Source: Serinus canaria (lineage: Eukaryota; Chordata; Aves; Passeriformes; Fringillidae). Taken from it: a stretch of 64,000 nucleotides of DNA. The notes under the pieces are model-generated. The model was not told where the DNA came from and made no database searches. It saw nothing but the letters and a program-made list of their open reading frames with translations. Both the position numbers and the translations under genes were made by a program. Positions 22,044-34,061 of this stretch are shown piece after piece (position 1 is the first letter of the stretch; each line of letters begins with the position of its first letter). The stretch spans positions 31,843,059 through 31,907,058 of the forward strand of contig NC_066313.1 in NCBI RefSeq assembly GCF_022539315.1. The letters run 5' to 3'.

Positions 22044-25000
22044 CTTATTTATGTTTAAAACCAGGATGATAAATGGCAAATACTTTTTGCAAAACCCAGT
22101 AAATTATTCATTGATTAGGTGCCGATAGCATGGTAAAGGCAAAAAGTAAAAAACCTTTGCTGAATAAGGGTATTTAAGTCTGTGTTCCAAACAGCTCATC
22201 TTGTAAATTCACTGCTGGAGAATTCCAGAGTGCTAGTAACCAATCTATATTGCAGGGTAGTCAGCTCTTCAGAGGAATTTGTTTTGCAGTCAATTCAATC
22301 ACAAATGTTACCAGGGAGTAAGAAAGCTGAAGGAAATTGCATCTACTACCTTCATGAAGTAACTTTCTGAACAAACATTTCAGCATAATCCACTTCAATC
22401 ATAATTAAACTTTCTATACTTCAGTCCTTCTATTTTCAGCCCTGTTTTTATAGGCAACAAAGGTATTCATTCTTTAATAAACTACCTAGTTGAAAATTTG
22501 TTTTTTTGCAAGATACTTAAAAGCAGCAGCAACTTGCTATGTGCATCTTCAAGAATTGATGGGCAGAACACCCTGAGCTCCTTTACCATCTACATTTAAA
22601 GCTGCTAATATCCATGAAAACCTGACCTTCATGAGTATGTTAACTCCTTTTAGCTGAGAGTTTTCAAGCAGTAGGAAATTCAGTTGTAGAAGAAGAAGCT
22701 TGAATTATCTATGTGTAGATGTCCTCCAGTGAGCAGAAGTTTTGAGCTCTCCTTATATTATAGCATATGCTCTAATTATTGTAATTAAGAGTCTTGGAGA
22801 AATTATTCCACACTAGATTATACAATATTGTTATTATTATTATTATTGTTGTTGTTACTCATAGCCAGCTGAATTGTTTTCCAGGACTCACTGATAGCAA
22901 TGACAGATTTGGCACCAAGATACATGAAGATACCTATAGCTAGATACAAGTGTAGATGCTTTTATCTAGAGTTTAATCAATCCTTGCAATTTAACATGAT
23001 TTCAAGTAGACTGTGAATTAAAAATAGAATAGTGCTTCCTGATTAACTCCATGTGGCAATTTTTTTATTTTGTGATAAAGCTTTAATATTAGATTAGTTT
23101 GATTCCTGCATAAAGGAAAAAAAGCCTCTTCAAAAGGCTCATCATACTTTTATTGAGCTGTCGAGCCAGCAGAAACATTCAGGAACATTTATCCTACCTC
23201 TTTTGTCTGGAAGCTGAAGACAAAGAGTAAGACAGAAAGTGCTACAAAGAGAATGGAAAATGTAGATAATTTCAAACTGCTCTAGAGTGGGATTTTGCCA
23301 CTGAGGATTCAATAATAGGCTGGCACAAAACCTGGATATAATTTCTTATTTCAGACAGAAAAAACATTTACACTTATACTCATACTAGGTTTCCTGCATT
23401 AGAACTGGAAAGACACAGCCATTTTTTGGGTCCAATTAATCTGAAACATGGAAAAGAATTGCTACTTGAAAGTGTCTATTCCTCTCCACTGAATATGGGA
23501 GGGATTTGATCCAAACCAATGATTCATATGTAGATAATTGTATCTGATCAGAGGTGTCCCTGTCTCGGTACTGAATGCCAAGGAATCATGGAGAGTCTCT
23601 GCTAAAGCAAGGAAAGGATGTGTGAGACTTGTTGATTCATTAACTTTCTATTGAATTAGAAAGCAGACACACACATTCCAGCTGTGACAGACTGCCCTTC
23701 CCCCCAAAAAAACTACAACAATCGTCCCTCCCCACCTCAAAAGGGAAATGAACCAGACCACACAGATGCACAGAAACACCGACAATAATAACACACCAGA
23801 AAACTCTTCTAGGAGAACGTTTTCTTTGTAAACCCAGCCCAAATCAGATTTTATCCTAATAACATGCAAGACATTAAAATCCTGCTCTATCATGGTGCAA
23901 AGGTGCTCCCCACAGATTTTCAAAGGCAGAAAGGCTGCACACTGATCCTCCTGAAGGACAACTCTAGTAATGCTACTTACAGTATTTTTCTTCCAGTTCT
24001 TCTCAACCTTCTATCTAGCCTAATACATGTGTATAGGCTAGACATCACAGACTGAAAAATAAGTGAAAAGATCACAAAAGGGCTAGCAGTTACCTCCATC
24101 ACCTATAATATGTCTGCATGTTTAGAAAAGAAAATGCCTGAGAGAACAAAATGTCAAACCTTTAATATTATTTTTGTCTTGTATTCCATGTTACAGAGAA
24201 GTTGTTTTATTTCTTTCCCTTTTTAAATAATAAGTTGTCTCAGGATTTCAATTTCCTGAGCCATATTGATTGTGGTACCCTTCCTTCACATCCCTGCGGA
24301 GAGTACTCTGCATTCAGAGACAGTGGACAAGACACATTATAATAGAGTAGATCTCACTGAATGCTTGCCACTAGAGCAGATATTTCTCTTTCAGGTGAAA
24401 AGCTGGTTTTATACACGACGTGCTTTTCTGCTGTCAGTATTATTCACACATGGCCATCAGAAGGACTACCAAGGCAGTCACTAATCTGAAATAGGAAGGC
24501 TGCTGATATCCCATAGGCTGCTAGCAACCAGCATATTCAATAGTGGAGCTCATAGCTCTCTTAGGATTCAAAGTATTCTTCTGTGTGGTAACATAGAAGT
24601 ACTCATACACGAACCAGAGAATAAGAGATACTTCCAGGCAAGTACCCAAAAAGTTCCATAAGGCACTCAAGCAAGAGGGTAAGAAGTGGGTGCTGGACCT
24701 ATTCCTATGTCTCATGGCCAAGAAAGAAAGTTGTAGGTAGCAAAAAAAAGTTTTAAAGTCAGATTGATCAACTGGATATCAAGATTGAACGCCAGCTCCA
24801 GAAGCTGCATGATTTCACAGAACACGTTCATGTATTTCTCTGCAGAGCAAAGCAGAATGATTGATATGAGCAAGCTTTTATCATGTTAACACCATGATCT
24901 GCAAGGTTAATCTGTCCTGATTGTCCTAGCAGGATGGTCACAGTGGCATGCATGTTACTTTCATACCCTCAGCACATGCGTCACTGAGACAGTATCCAGG

Positions 25001-26131
25001 TCATTGCTGATCCTTTAGTTTTTTAAGCAACTAAAAGCATGGGAGTCCAATACACTCAGTAAATCCTCTCAAGCCACTCTGAAAATCCCAAGGATAAAAA
25101 GACCTTCAGCTTTGTTTTGCTCATTCTGTTGTTTTCAACTTTTAGATTCCTTTGGGGTTTCCTTTCCTTCCCTTTTGCAATCCTTGCCATAAACCAAGAA
25201 CCATACTCAAATGTTAGAAGCTAGAAGCAGCTTTTTAATGACCTATTGAGAATGAAATGAATAATTTAAGATTTACAATAGCTTTAAATTGGTTTTTCTT
25301 GTTGTAGGGTGTAAACTTCATTACAGAGGGGGGATTTATTCTCTTTCTTTTTGCTTGTAATGAAATGATACAAAATCCTGTCTCATATTTTCTTTGTGTT
25401 AATTGGGGATTCAACTGTTGCTTCCTTTGCTTACAGTGATGTACATCAAAGCCGTTAAAATCCATTTTAATTGTGCTGAGTGGATTTGGTCAATTACACT
25501 AGCACTCTTCCTATTAATAAGCATGTGAAAAGAAGACTGTTCTGTATGTAAATTAATAGAGCTAATCAGTTGTCCTCCCTTTGTAATACACATTACAACA
25601 TTTGGCAGTACTTCAATAGGAAGTAAAAGTTTTGTGGCTTGTGCCCAGGATCATGTTTTTGCAGCCTACATGAAAAGAAGAAACTGAGGTTATTTCCACA
25701 TCCTGTTAAAATGTCCAGAATTTATCTGGTCACCACCAAAATATCAGAATATGAGGGCTTTGTCTTGGAAGCACATTCAGAGTGGGAACTGTAATGACTG
25801 TACAGTTCAGAAGTTGATCAAGACAATTCTTTTTTGTTAGATAGCACTTACTAGCCCTAGTTATTGATAAGACCTTACAGCTTGGTCTTGACAGACAAAG
25901 AAGACAATTTCTGGTGATATCTAAAAAAAGGTAATAAAAGAAAAAGATAAAAAGATCCAAAAAAAGACAACATAAGAAAACAGAGATTATCTTGCTCAGT
26001 GTTAGTGGGTCTCATCACATGAGTGCACTACTACTGCTACTACTCAGTCATGTACTTGGCTTTTAGCACACAAATGGCAGTTTTAGAGGAGACACAGTGT
26101 AGCTCCTTAAATTACTAGTAAGTAGTATTTC
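22044..26131. other. Unassigned non-coding sequence
   Basis: A (TTA)n(TTG)n tract lies at 22831-22856. Segment 25430-25600 has several ATTA/TAAT motifs and balanced composition and could be a conserved non-coding element (a guess). No coding exon or named repeat was recognised in these 4 kb. Confidence 0.55.
22831..22856. repeat. (TTA)n(TTG)n microsatellite
   Basis: About 5 to 6 TTA units are followed by 3 to 4 TTG units, a short compound trinucleotide repeat. Confidence 0.85.
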
Positions 26132-26758
26132 TGTCATACCTTTGAACTTGACTGGACACCAGGTGACCACCAAAGTTAACCTATCTCTTCCCTCCTCAGC
26201 TGGGCAAGGGAGACAAAATATGACAACAGACTCAGTCAACACAAGGACAGGGAGAGGTCATTCACCAGTCACTACCCAGCCAAAACAGATTCAGCTTGGG
26301 GAAAAGAGTTTAATTAAATATCAATCAGAACAGGATAGTGAAAAATCAAACAAAACCTTAAAACATGCTCCCCCCCACCACTCCCCTCTTCGTGGACTTA
26401 GCTTCACCCATGATTTTCTCAACCTCTTCCCCACCAGTGGCACAGGGGGATGGGAAATGAGATTTTCTGCCCGTTCATCACATGTTATTACTGCTACTCT
26501 TTCTTCCTCAAGGGGAGGACCCCTCACACTCTTCCCCTGCTCCAGTATGAAGCAGAATATTCTGAATCCTTCTAAAAGGCTACAATTCTCCACAAACTGC
26601 TCCAGCACAGACCTCCACAGGCTGCTGGGATAGTGGACTCATCTTGGAGCCAGCTGGCATTGGCTCTGTTGGAATGGGGGAAGGTTCTAGCAGTGTCTCA
26701 CAGCAGCCACCCCTGTAGCATCCCTGCTACCAAATCCTTCCTACACAAATCAAATACA
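26132..26758 (-). mobile_element. Solo LTR of an avian endogenous retrovirus (family D), partly deleted
   Basis: Read in reverse this block follows the same family as the plus-strand copy at 29614-30676. Shared landmarks are GACTGGACACCAGG at one end, the C-run next to CTCCCCTCTTCG, ACCAGTGGCACAGGGGGATG, CCTCACACTCTTCCCCTGCT, CTTGGAGCCAGCTGGCATTG and the ending ...CAAATACA. It is about 630 bases against about 1,060 in the sister copy; the missing part corresponds to the internal GC-rich repeat block. The polyadenylation signal kept in the sister copy is degraded here (plus-strand TTTAATTAAATA near 26310). The 163- and 95-codon frames inside it are not genes. The left end is uncertain by about 10 bases and no clear target duplication was found. 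Confidence 0.85.
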
Positions 26759-29613
26759 TTGTCACAAAGAAGTAATTTTTTAAAAGTTTCAGGGGTGCTC
26801 CTATAAATTAGAAAATCACAATGTGAAAAAATACTGTTTGTTCATGAAGTGAGCAGATCAGTGATGCAAGAAAGGAAGACAGGCAGACTGGGGACTGGAG
26901 TCACTATTCAAGTACTGAATAAAACATTATACGTAGTATGAGAAAAACTTTTAGTATTTAAAGATATCTGCCAGTGAATTAAATGAGAACATAATCCAAC
27001 TAAAGTGCATTTAGAAATATTCTTTTAAATCTCTTCATCTCTGAGTGGTGGTTTCCCAGAATCTGGAGGTATAACAGGGGCATCACTTTTTCTGGGCCCT
27101 CCTTTCCCCACAAAACTCAAGCTCCCTGACTCCAACTTCCCAGGACGGGACTTCATTGTCTAAAAACAAGCATTTAGAGGCAATTGTGGGGTGCAGAGAT
27201 TTTCAAGACACCAGCATGACAGTTAATGAAAGACTTACAAGGCACTTGCACTGCTCTATGTTGGACATAATGTGTACAGCATGTGGTTCTGATCTGTCTG
27301 GGCATCCTATGTGTCTCATAGATCAGGTTACAGGTACTAAACTGTAATTCTACCAGAGAATAGCCATGGGTAAAAAAAAATTCTTCAGATTCTGCTCAGG
27401 TTGATTCTATTGACAGAAAAGTAGGATAAACTACTTGAAAACTTGGTTGTGGGACAACTCAAAGCATGATACTTGTGGCTGCAGTACTGTGACCTTAACA
27501 GGAGTTTAGTCTAAATTTCTGAAACAGAGGAAAATCAGGACTCATTTAATTAAAAATTAAAATGAAGGAGATGCAAGGGGCCTAATTTATAATTTAATTC
27601 ATGAGTTAAATGCCACGTTAGATATTTGGACACTCTCCAGTAGTGAACCTGCTTCCTGCTCATGTTAATCATTCCTGCAAGAAAAAAAATTATCAGATTA
27701 CAAAACTGTATCTCTGCCATTTTCTGGGTAACTCAAAGCATTGGCACACTGTTGAAAGTCTGTATTTTCTCTTCTACTGACATGCAACCAATGTGAAAGA
27801 ATGTAATTTTCACTCAGTCAGAAAACATTAAGCAAAGAGTGAATTGGGGAAGACAGGTTCTGCTCTGTTTTTAAGCTCACAGACTGCCTTCTCCTGTATG
27901 AACAGGCTTGCAGTTCCTTCATTTCAATTCTAAGCAGCCCCCACTGCCAGTCAGATTCACCAAGGTGCTGAGCATGCACAACTTCTGCTGAAGTCCACCG
28001 AGACTCCTTGCTTAGCCAACCTACTGCAGTCGTGGGCTTCCTGAAATATCTTGTAATTCTGTAACTCCAGTTTTAGGAGCAGCTAAACTTCATCAGGGTT
28101 AATCAAATCAGTAATTTGCACAATAATCTGAAAAACCTATTAAGTAAGGCTAATGGTTTAGTAAGGCAATAAAAATTGCTGCCCATCCTATTGTTTTATT
28201 TTCAATAGAGTTTTATTAATAGATTTGCTGAACATGACCAGTGTTTGACAGATAACTCTCTACTTTCATGTCTTCTTTAAAAGGTATGTTTCAATAAACC
28301 ACAGCAATATTATAGATCATCTTATGCTATGAAACAAAAAGAAACTCCTACTGGAGTTGTTTTGCTGTAGGAGACCTAATTCTAATTAGAATTTTCACAG
28401 AATTGAAATGTTACAAAAAACAGCAAAATAAACCTCAAAAAAGAAGCAGATTCCTGAGGCATAGAAACAAAATGAAAATAAATTCTTTGCAGAGCACAGT
28501 TCTCTAGGATCTTCATTTATTTGATGATATTCAGGAGGAGCAGCAGCCTCCTGAATAAAGCAGTCAGGAACAGCAGCACATTCAGGGATTCTGAGCACCG
28601 ACAGCAAGCTGCAACTGAGTTAACGTGTAATTACAAAGATAATATTATCAAGCTCAGTCAAGCCTGATAAGCAGTTGGGATTCTGTTCAGGCCATCAAGA
28701 TGAATTTTAGGATCCTCTTCACTCAATTTCCCTTTTCTGTTACTGTGGTTGATTTTACTGAAGTTAAACTACTGTAAAAGTAGGCTCATGCAGGACAAGT
28801 TAGGCCTTAGTATCATTGTTCTTCCCTGCAATAATTGTTTCCATAATTGTTCTTGTCATTGCAGTAGATGATCTGCACAGAAGAAGCAAAAAAAAAAAAA
28901 ACAAAAACAAAAACAAAAGAAGGTTGTGTCCTTTCCTGTTACTTTATAAGGCATGATGATAGCTTCATAAAATTTTATTGTGTTACTCTACCAAGACTAT
29001 AATACTATTCTCATACTTTATTATCATGCCAAGAATTGGAAGTTGAAGTCAGAGAAATTCAACATTGAAATAAGATCTAACTTGCTACCACTGAAGGCAG
29101 GGAAACATAGGAATGATTTGTTGTGAGAGCTAAAGAAGCAGAAGGAAAATAGAGGTTCTTCAGTGTTGTTCTCTTTTGCAGTTAGCAGTTCCTCACTCCA
29201 CTTTCACCACAGCTCTGTGCACAATAATCCTTCTTTCTGGAGCAGTCCTGTAGGAGCTATCTTAGTAATCTGTAGGATGTTACCAGTTAATATATTCATA
29301 CTGCCCATCCAAGTCAGAAAAAATTCTCCATTACCCCAGTATAGTTGAGAGCTTGTAGACAGTTTTGCTTTTGTCTGCCTCATGAGGTTCATTTTGTCAG
29401 CTGAAATGGGGCATTTTTAACCTAATTGATTTGGTGTCCTTAAGGTCTTTTGGCACTACCATCAGCTAGTGTCTCCTGTTTTGTAAATGTGATTTATATT
29501 TGCCCAAAGAAAAATGTTCGGTTTAACTGAAGCTGGATAAAAGTTATGGTTTGTGACAAACAATGGTGTAAATGGTCTCCTACAGACTGAAATGTAGTGA
29601 AAATGTCCTAGTG
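26759..29613. other. Unassigned non-coding sequence with A-rich tract at 28888-28919
   Basis: The tract 28888-28919 is a 14-base A-run followed by CAAAAA units. No gene or named repeat was otherwise recognised. Confidence 0.55.
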
Positions 29614-30676
29614 TGTGTTGGGGTTTTGTGGCCAGGTTTGGGCAGTGGGAGGACTGATGGGATGGCTTCTGTAAGAAGAGATCAGAAGCTGCCTCCGTGT
29701 CGGACAGAGCCTGTTCCAGTTGGCTCCAAGACAAACCTGACACTGGCCAAAGCCGAGCCCATCAGCAATCCTGGGGGTGCCTCTGTGATCACTTATTGAA
29801 GAGAGGGTGAAAAATAAAACACAGCAGCTGTGAAAGAGAGACGTGAGGAAAAAATGGGAGAGAAAAAGTTCTGCAGACACCCAAATCAATGAAGGAGAGG
29901 CAGGAAGTACTCCAGGTGCCAGAGCCGATATTCCCTGCAACTGGTGGGGAAGCACATTCCCTTCCTGCAGCTCAGAGCGCCCACACTGCAGCCCTGGGGC
30001 AGCCCCATGCCCTGGCAGGCAGGTGTGCCTTGAGGATGCAGTCTGTGGAGAGCCCGTGCAGGAGGAGGCTCCTGGTGGGGGGTGCATCCCATGGAGAGGA
30101 ACCTGTACTGGAGCAGGTTTTCTGGCAAGACCTGTGACCCTGTGGGTATCCAGGCTGGAGCAGTCTGTTCCTGGGGATCTACAGCCTGTGTGAAGGGATC
30201 ACATGGGAACAGCTCATGAAGAACCCTCTCCCTTGGGAAAAAGCTGACTCTGGAGCAGGGAAACAGTGTGAAAAGGAAGGAGCAGTCAAAGCAAAGCATT
30301 ATGAACTGACCATAAATCCCATTCCCTATTTCTGTCCCCATTTCCCTGCTCTTTCTCAGGGGACAGAAAGACAAAAGGGAAGATTTGGAAATGAAGGAAT
30401 CAATTTGAGCCTAGGAAGAAAGAAGTGCCTGTAAGGTGACTTTAGTTTCATCTCTTTTTCTCACCATCCTAATCTGTTTTAATTGGCAATAAATTAACTT
30501 AATCTTTCCCATTATGAGTCTGTTTTGCCCATGCTGGTAACTGCCGAATAATCTCCCCATCCTTATCTTGAACCAGAAGCTTTCCCAGCTTACTTTTGTC
30601 CCCTCATCTTCTTGAGAAGGAGGAATAAGAGAGCTGCTGGTTGAGGGTCTGACAGACAGTCAAGGTCAACTCACCA
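29614..30676 (+). mobile_element. Solo LTR of an avian endogenous retrovirus (family D), near full length
   Basis: It begins TGTGTTGGGGTTTTGTGGCC and ends ...GGTCAACTCACCA. The polyadenylation signal AATAAA is at 30488-30493, followed by the U5-like GAGTCTGTTTTGCCCATG. Between about 30050 and 30260 lie degenerate tandem units built on CTGGAGCAG and CCTGTG, a feature of the family. Overlapping frames of 116, 159 and 162 codons fall here but have no retroviral protein content, being composition effects in GC-richer LTR sequence. No gag, pol or env is attached. I found no convincing target duplication. It lies 2.9 kb from a copy of the same family in inverse orientation. Confidence 0.87.
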
Positions 30677-30868
30677 TATCTTGTTCAGTAGTTTGTCTTT
30701 GGAGTTTTAATTCCTGAGATTTGCCGCCTTCTTTCTTTTGTTTTTCTTTTTTTTTTTCCTGATAAGATGCACAACTTTCATAGATTCATTGGATGAATAT
30801 CTTAATCTTTATGCAAACTCATTGTACCTAATGTAAATTAACCATCTTTTATGAAATGTACCCATGCA

Positions 30869-31035
30869 AATCATAGAATTACAGAATTTTTTGGGTTGGA
30901 AGGAACCTGAAAGACCATTTACCTCCAGCATCACCACCATGGGCTAGATACTACACCATGATCCTCAGGATCCCAACAAACCTGGCCTTGAACAGGTTTA
31001 AAAGTTTTAAAATCTTACTGGGGAAAAACCTTGAA
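30869..31035 (-). mobile_element. CR1 LINE, 3' end fragment
   Basis: It starts with the reversed CR1 tail (AATCATAGAATTACAGAA), then TTGGGTTGGAAGGAACC, CATCACCACCATG and AACCTGGCCTTGAACAGG. These match the CR1 3' region in reverse, in order. The far end fades at about 31035. Confidence 0.87.
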
Positions 31036-32715
31036 AAACTCTCAACAAATGGTAGAACTTGGACTCTTCTATTCTACAATATCAGATTGAAAGATTCCTG
31101 TTTCCACATGGTACAGCATCTCTAATCTCAACTCACTGCTTCCACTTTCTCAGTGGAAACTCACATTACAGCTTTGTCTTCAGACCCTTTAGTCCCAAGA
31201 ACCCCATCAATAAACAGTTACAGCATCACCTGATATATCTAAAGGGAGGTGCAACGAGCACAATAAAAGCATGGTAGGCACTTGCTTTGCAGTTATCCAA
31301 CAGCATTTGGTTCCCAAACAAAACAAGTCTGAAATTTTATCAGCGATGTAGCCCTGTGCAAAATATTCTACCCTGTCTGGGAGTCACACTGCTGCTTCAT
31401 CCCTCACAAAGATACAGATCTTTGATATTCTCTACTTGTCCCCATTCCACCTGTCAATATTATTCTGAAAGCAGAGCAAATGCAAAAGCAATCAGTTCTT
31501 AAAGTCTATATCATGCCTTCTTTTGCACAATAAACAGCATTTTTGAAGTGGGCAAAAAGAGCAAGAACAAAACAAACCTTTCATCTTCTTCCATAAAAGC
31601 CACACTATAATTTTTTTTCATGTCCCTCTTCTTTTTTTCCCCTTTGCAGTCCCTCGAGCATCAGCACAGTATTTTCTTCATAAACAAATCTCAGACTTGA
31701 AAATGTCACTGTTAACAATCAATTATCCCAACAGTACAGAGAACACTGTGGTCATCAATAGTTCTTTCTGTAAGCACTCAAGGCTCTGAACTGCTGATAA
31801 AAAAGGAAATCAGGGGTAGAAAAAGATTAAAGAGTAAATAAATCTGACTAGTACTGTGAACTTAATTGTTGGCCAGCACAATTAACTGAATGAAGTGATG
31901 CCTCAGGCATGGAATGCTCTGCCACACAGTCCACTCTCACCCTGCTGTATTTCTCTGTCTGTAGCCAACAAAAGCCACTAAATCATAGGTGACAGTATCT
32001 AATAATTTGTCAGCCTAAACAGAAAATTCAATTCACTTCAGAATGAAAAAAACCTCACAGTTTTGAAGTCTCTGGCATTTACACTTAAATATTAACAAGC
32101 ACAGTAACCAGCTTGAGCAACAGGATAAATGAGAAAATATTAATACAAATGTCTGTGGTTTAGATTTTATTGAAGATTCAGTTCAAATTGCTTGTGGAGT
32201 TCAATGTTTTTAAATGAAGAGACTATATTTCACAACTCTCTTCCCTTAAACAATTTGCTTTTTTAAACACAGATCATCATAATACTTTAAATAGCCAAAA
32301 TAGCAGCTTTAAAATAATTCAAACAATTTTCCTTAATTTATAGTGTCTTGTTCCCCAAGACATTAGGGAATTTCAATGATTCTGTTTTTTAATAATGCCC
32401 CACAGTGTCTCAGCAGTGGGTGTGAGAGGGATCTGTAAAGGAATAAATATTGCTCTTCCCTTTTAAGAGAGAAACTGAGGTAAAGTGCTTGCTGGGCACA
32501 CTGTCTTGTTCAATAAGCAGATCCAGGAAAGGAAAAAAGCCCCTGAATTTCAGTCCAGGAAATGATCATAGATATCAAGAAGATGACTGGCTGAGGCAGT
32601 TCTTTCAAAAGCAAATATTAAATTCAGAAATAAAAATTCTTGTTTTGCAGTGGAAAAAGAGTAAGACGCGCTTGGAAAGCTGGAAAGCTTTCTGGCTGGC
32701 AAGCTGCCCAGAGTA
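31036..32715. other. Unassigned non-coding sequence, faint MIR-like text at 32452-32510
   Basis: The bases CCTTTTAAGAGAGAAACTGAGG at 32459-32480 and following resemble the CCATTTTACAGATGAGGAAACTGAGG motif of reversed MIR/L2 elements, but the match is short and uncertain. No gene was recognised. Confidence 0.4.
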
Positions 32716-33217
32716 AAAGGACCTGAGGGAGCTGTCAACAGTGGCTGTCCCTGAGCCAGCATGTGCCAGGTGGCCATGGAAGCCAATGGCATCTTTCAAT
32801 GACCCTTATCAGGATAGTGAGGCCAGCAGGACCAGGACAGTTTCTGCACTGATGAGGCCACACCTCAGATCCTGTGTCCCTCACTGCAAGAAAGGCTCTG
32901 AGGTGCTGGAGCATATCCAGAGAAGGGCAGTGGAGCTGGAGAAGGGTCTGGAGCACAAAACTGAGGAGGAGTGGCTGAGAGATCTGGAGGGGGTTATGCT
33001 GTAGAAAAGGAGGCTCAGGGAGGGAACTTTGCACTCTTCTACAACTACCTGAAAGGAGATTGCAGTCAGTGAGGGGTCAGTCTCTGCTTAGAGGTGACAA
33101 GAGGAAACAGCCTTAAGTTGGACTGGTGGAGGTTTAGATTGGATGTCAAGAAAAATTTCTTCATGGGACGAATTTTAGAGCATTGGAACAGCCTGCCAGA
33201 GAAGTGGTGGTGTCAAG
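32716..33217 (+). mobile_element. CR1 LINE fragment with end of reverse transcriptase frame
   Basis: About 500 bases follow CR1 from the C-terminal part of its second open frame into the 3' untranslated region. A remnant frame at 32741-33004 encodes an SEVLEHIQRRA piece followed by EKGLEHKTEEEWLRDL, the conserved CR1 C-terminal pattern. Earlier landmarks are GAGCCAGCATGTG and CCAGCAGGACCAGGACAG. Later ones are CTACAACTACCTGAAAGGAG, GAGGTTTAGATTGGATGTC and AGCATTGGAACAGCCTGCC. Stops and length changes break the frame, and the final 3' tail is missing. It was an autonomous-type LINE copy truncated at both ends and is inactive. Confidence 0.92.
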
Positions 33218-34037
33218 ATTTATGAATGAAGAAAACTGAAGGGATAACCTTTAAAGTGGGAGAAAAACAAGAATAGGGAAGCTGTAAGTCCCAAGAAAGT
33301 ACTACCATAAATAAACTCTTTGTAAATACTTAGATGAGAACAGGGAGACAAATTTTTCTTTTACAAACAGGGAATTTCCCTTTACAGAGAGGGAAAAAAG
33401 CAACAGGTAACTGCTATCTTCACTCTAGCCTGACTGTCTTGCTATTTGATGTACTGTTCTCAGAAGCAAGCTTAGGAAAGGTCTGTAAATTTGGTCTAAA
33501 GTTGCCAGGAAAGTCATATTCACAGAGTAGCTATCAAGTGTATGTCTTTAAAGTAGAATGATGCATGAGGTGGAGTTCCTGAGGAGTTTATCTTTAGTCT
33601 AATACACTTACATATCTGCTCAAAGGAATACAGAGAGTGTTTATTAAATACACAGGTGACTCTAAGCTGCAAATACATCGTAAAACAGGACTGAAATCCC
33701 AAAGGGAGAGATTGTTTGGAGAAAAAAATAATAGAAGACCAGCTGCATTTTAATGAGAGCAATTAGAGGACATAAGTATGACCAACCAAATACAAATAGA
33801 TCGGAGAAAAGATGGCTTAGGAAACCAATAACTGAGAAAAATGTGTGGGATTCAGGTGGAGCAACACTGGCTGTCTGAGTGCATAGTGTAGTGAAATAGC
33901 TACACTCTAATAGGTGCTGTACAACATGTCACTTCCACTACTCTCACTGCTGATAGAATCTCTAATAAAACCTTGTGTTCACTTCTGAGTATTGAATATC
34001 AGGAGAAATATGTGTGAATTAGAGACTGCTGAGGGGA

Positions 34038-34061
34038 AAGTACAAAGTGGTCTTTGTACTT
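34038..34061. repeat. Small perfect hairpin, 10-bp arms, 4-base loop
   Basis: Arms AAGTACAAAG and CTTTGTACTT enclose TGGT. An arm of this length is expected about once by chance in a window this size, so it is recorded without a functional claim. Confidence 0.8.

Noticed and set aside
24014..24042. Hairpin with 9-bp arms around ATACATGTGTA
   Set aside because: Arms of 9 bp with loops of this size are expected several times by chance in a window this long.
29608..30374. Overlapping frames of 116, 159 and 162 codons on both strands
   Set aside because: They fall in the family D LTR and overlap each other on opposite strands, which points to composition effects.
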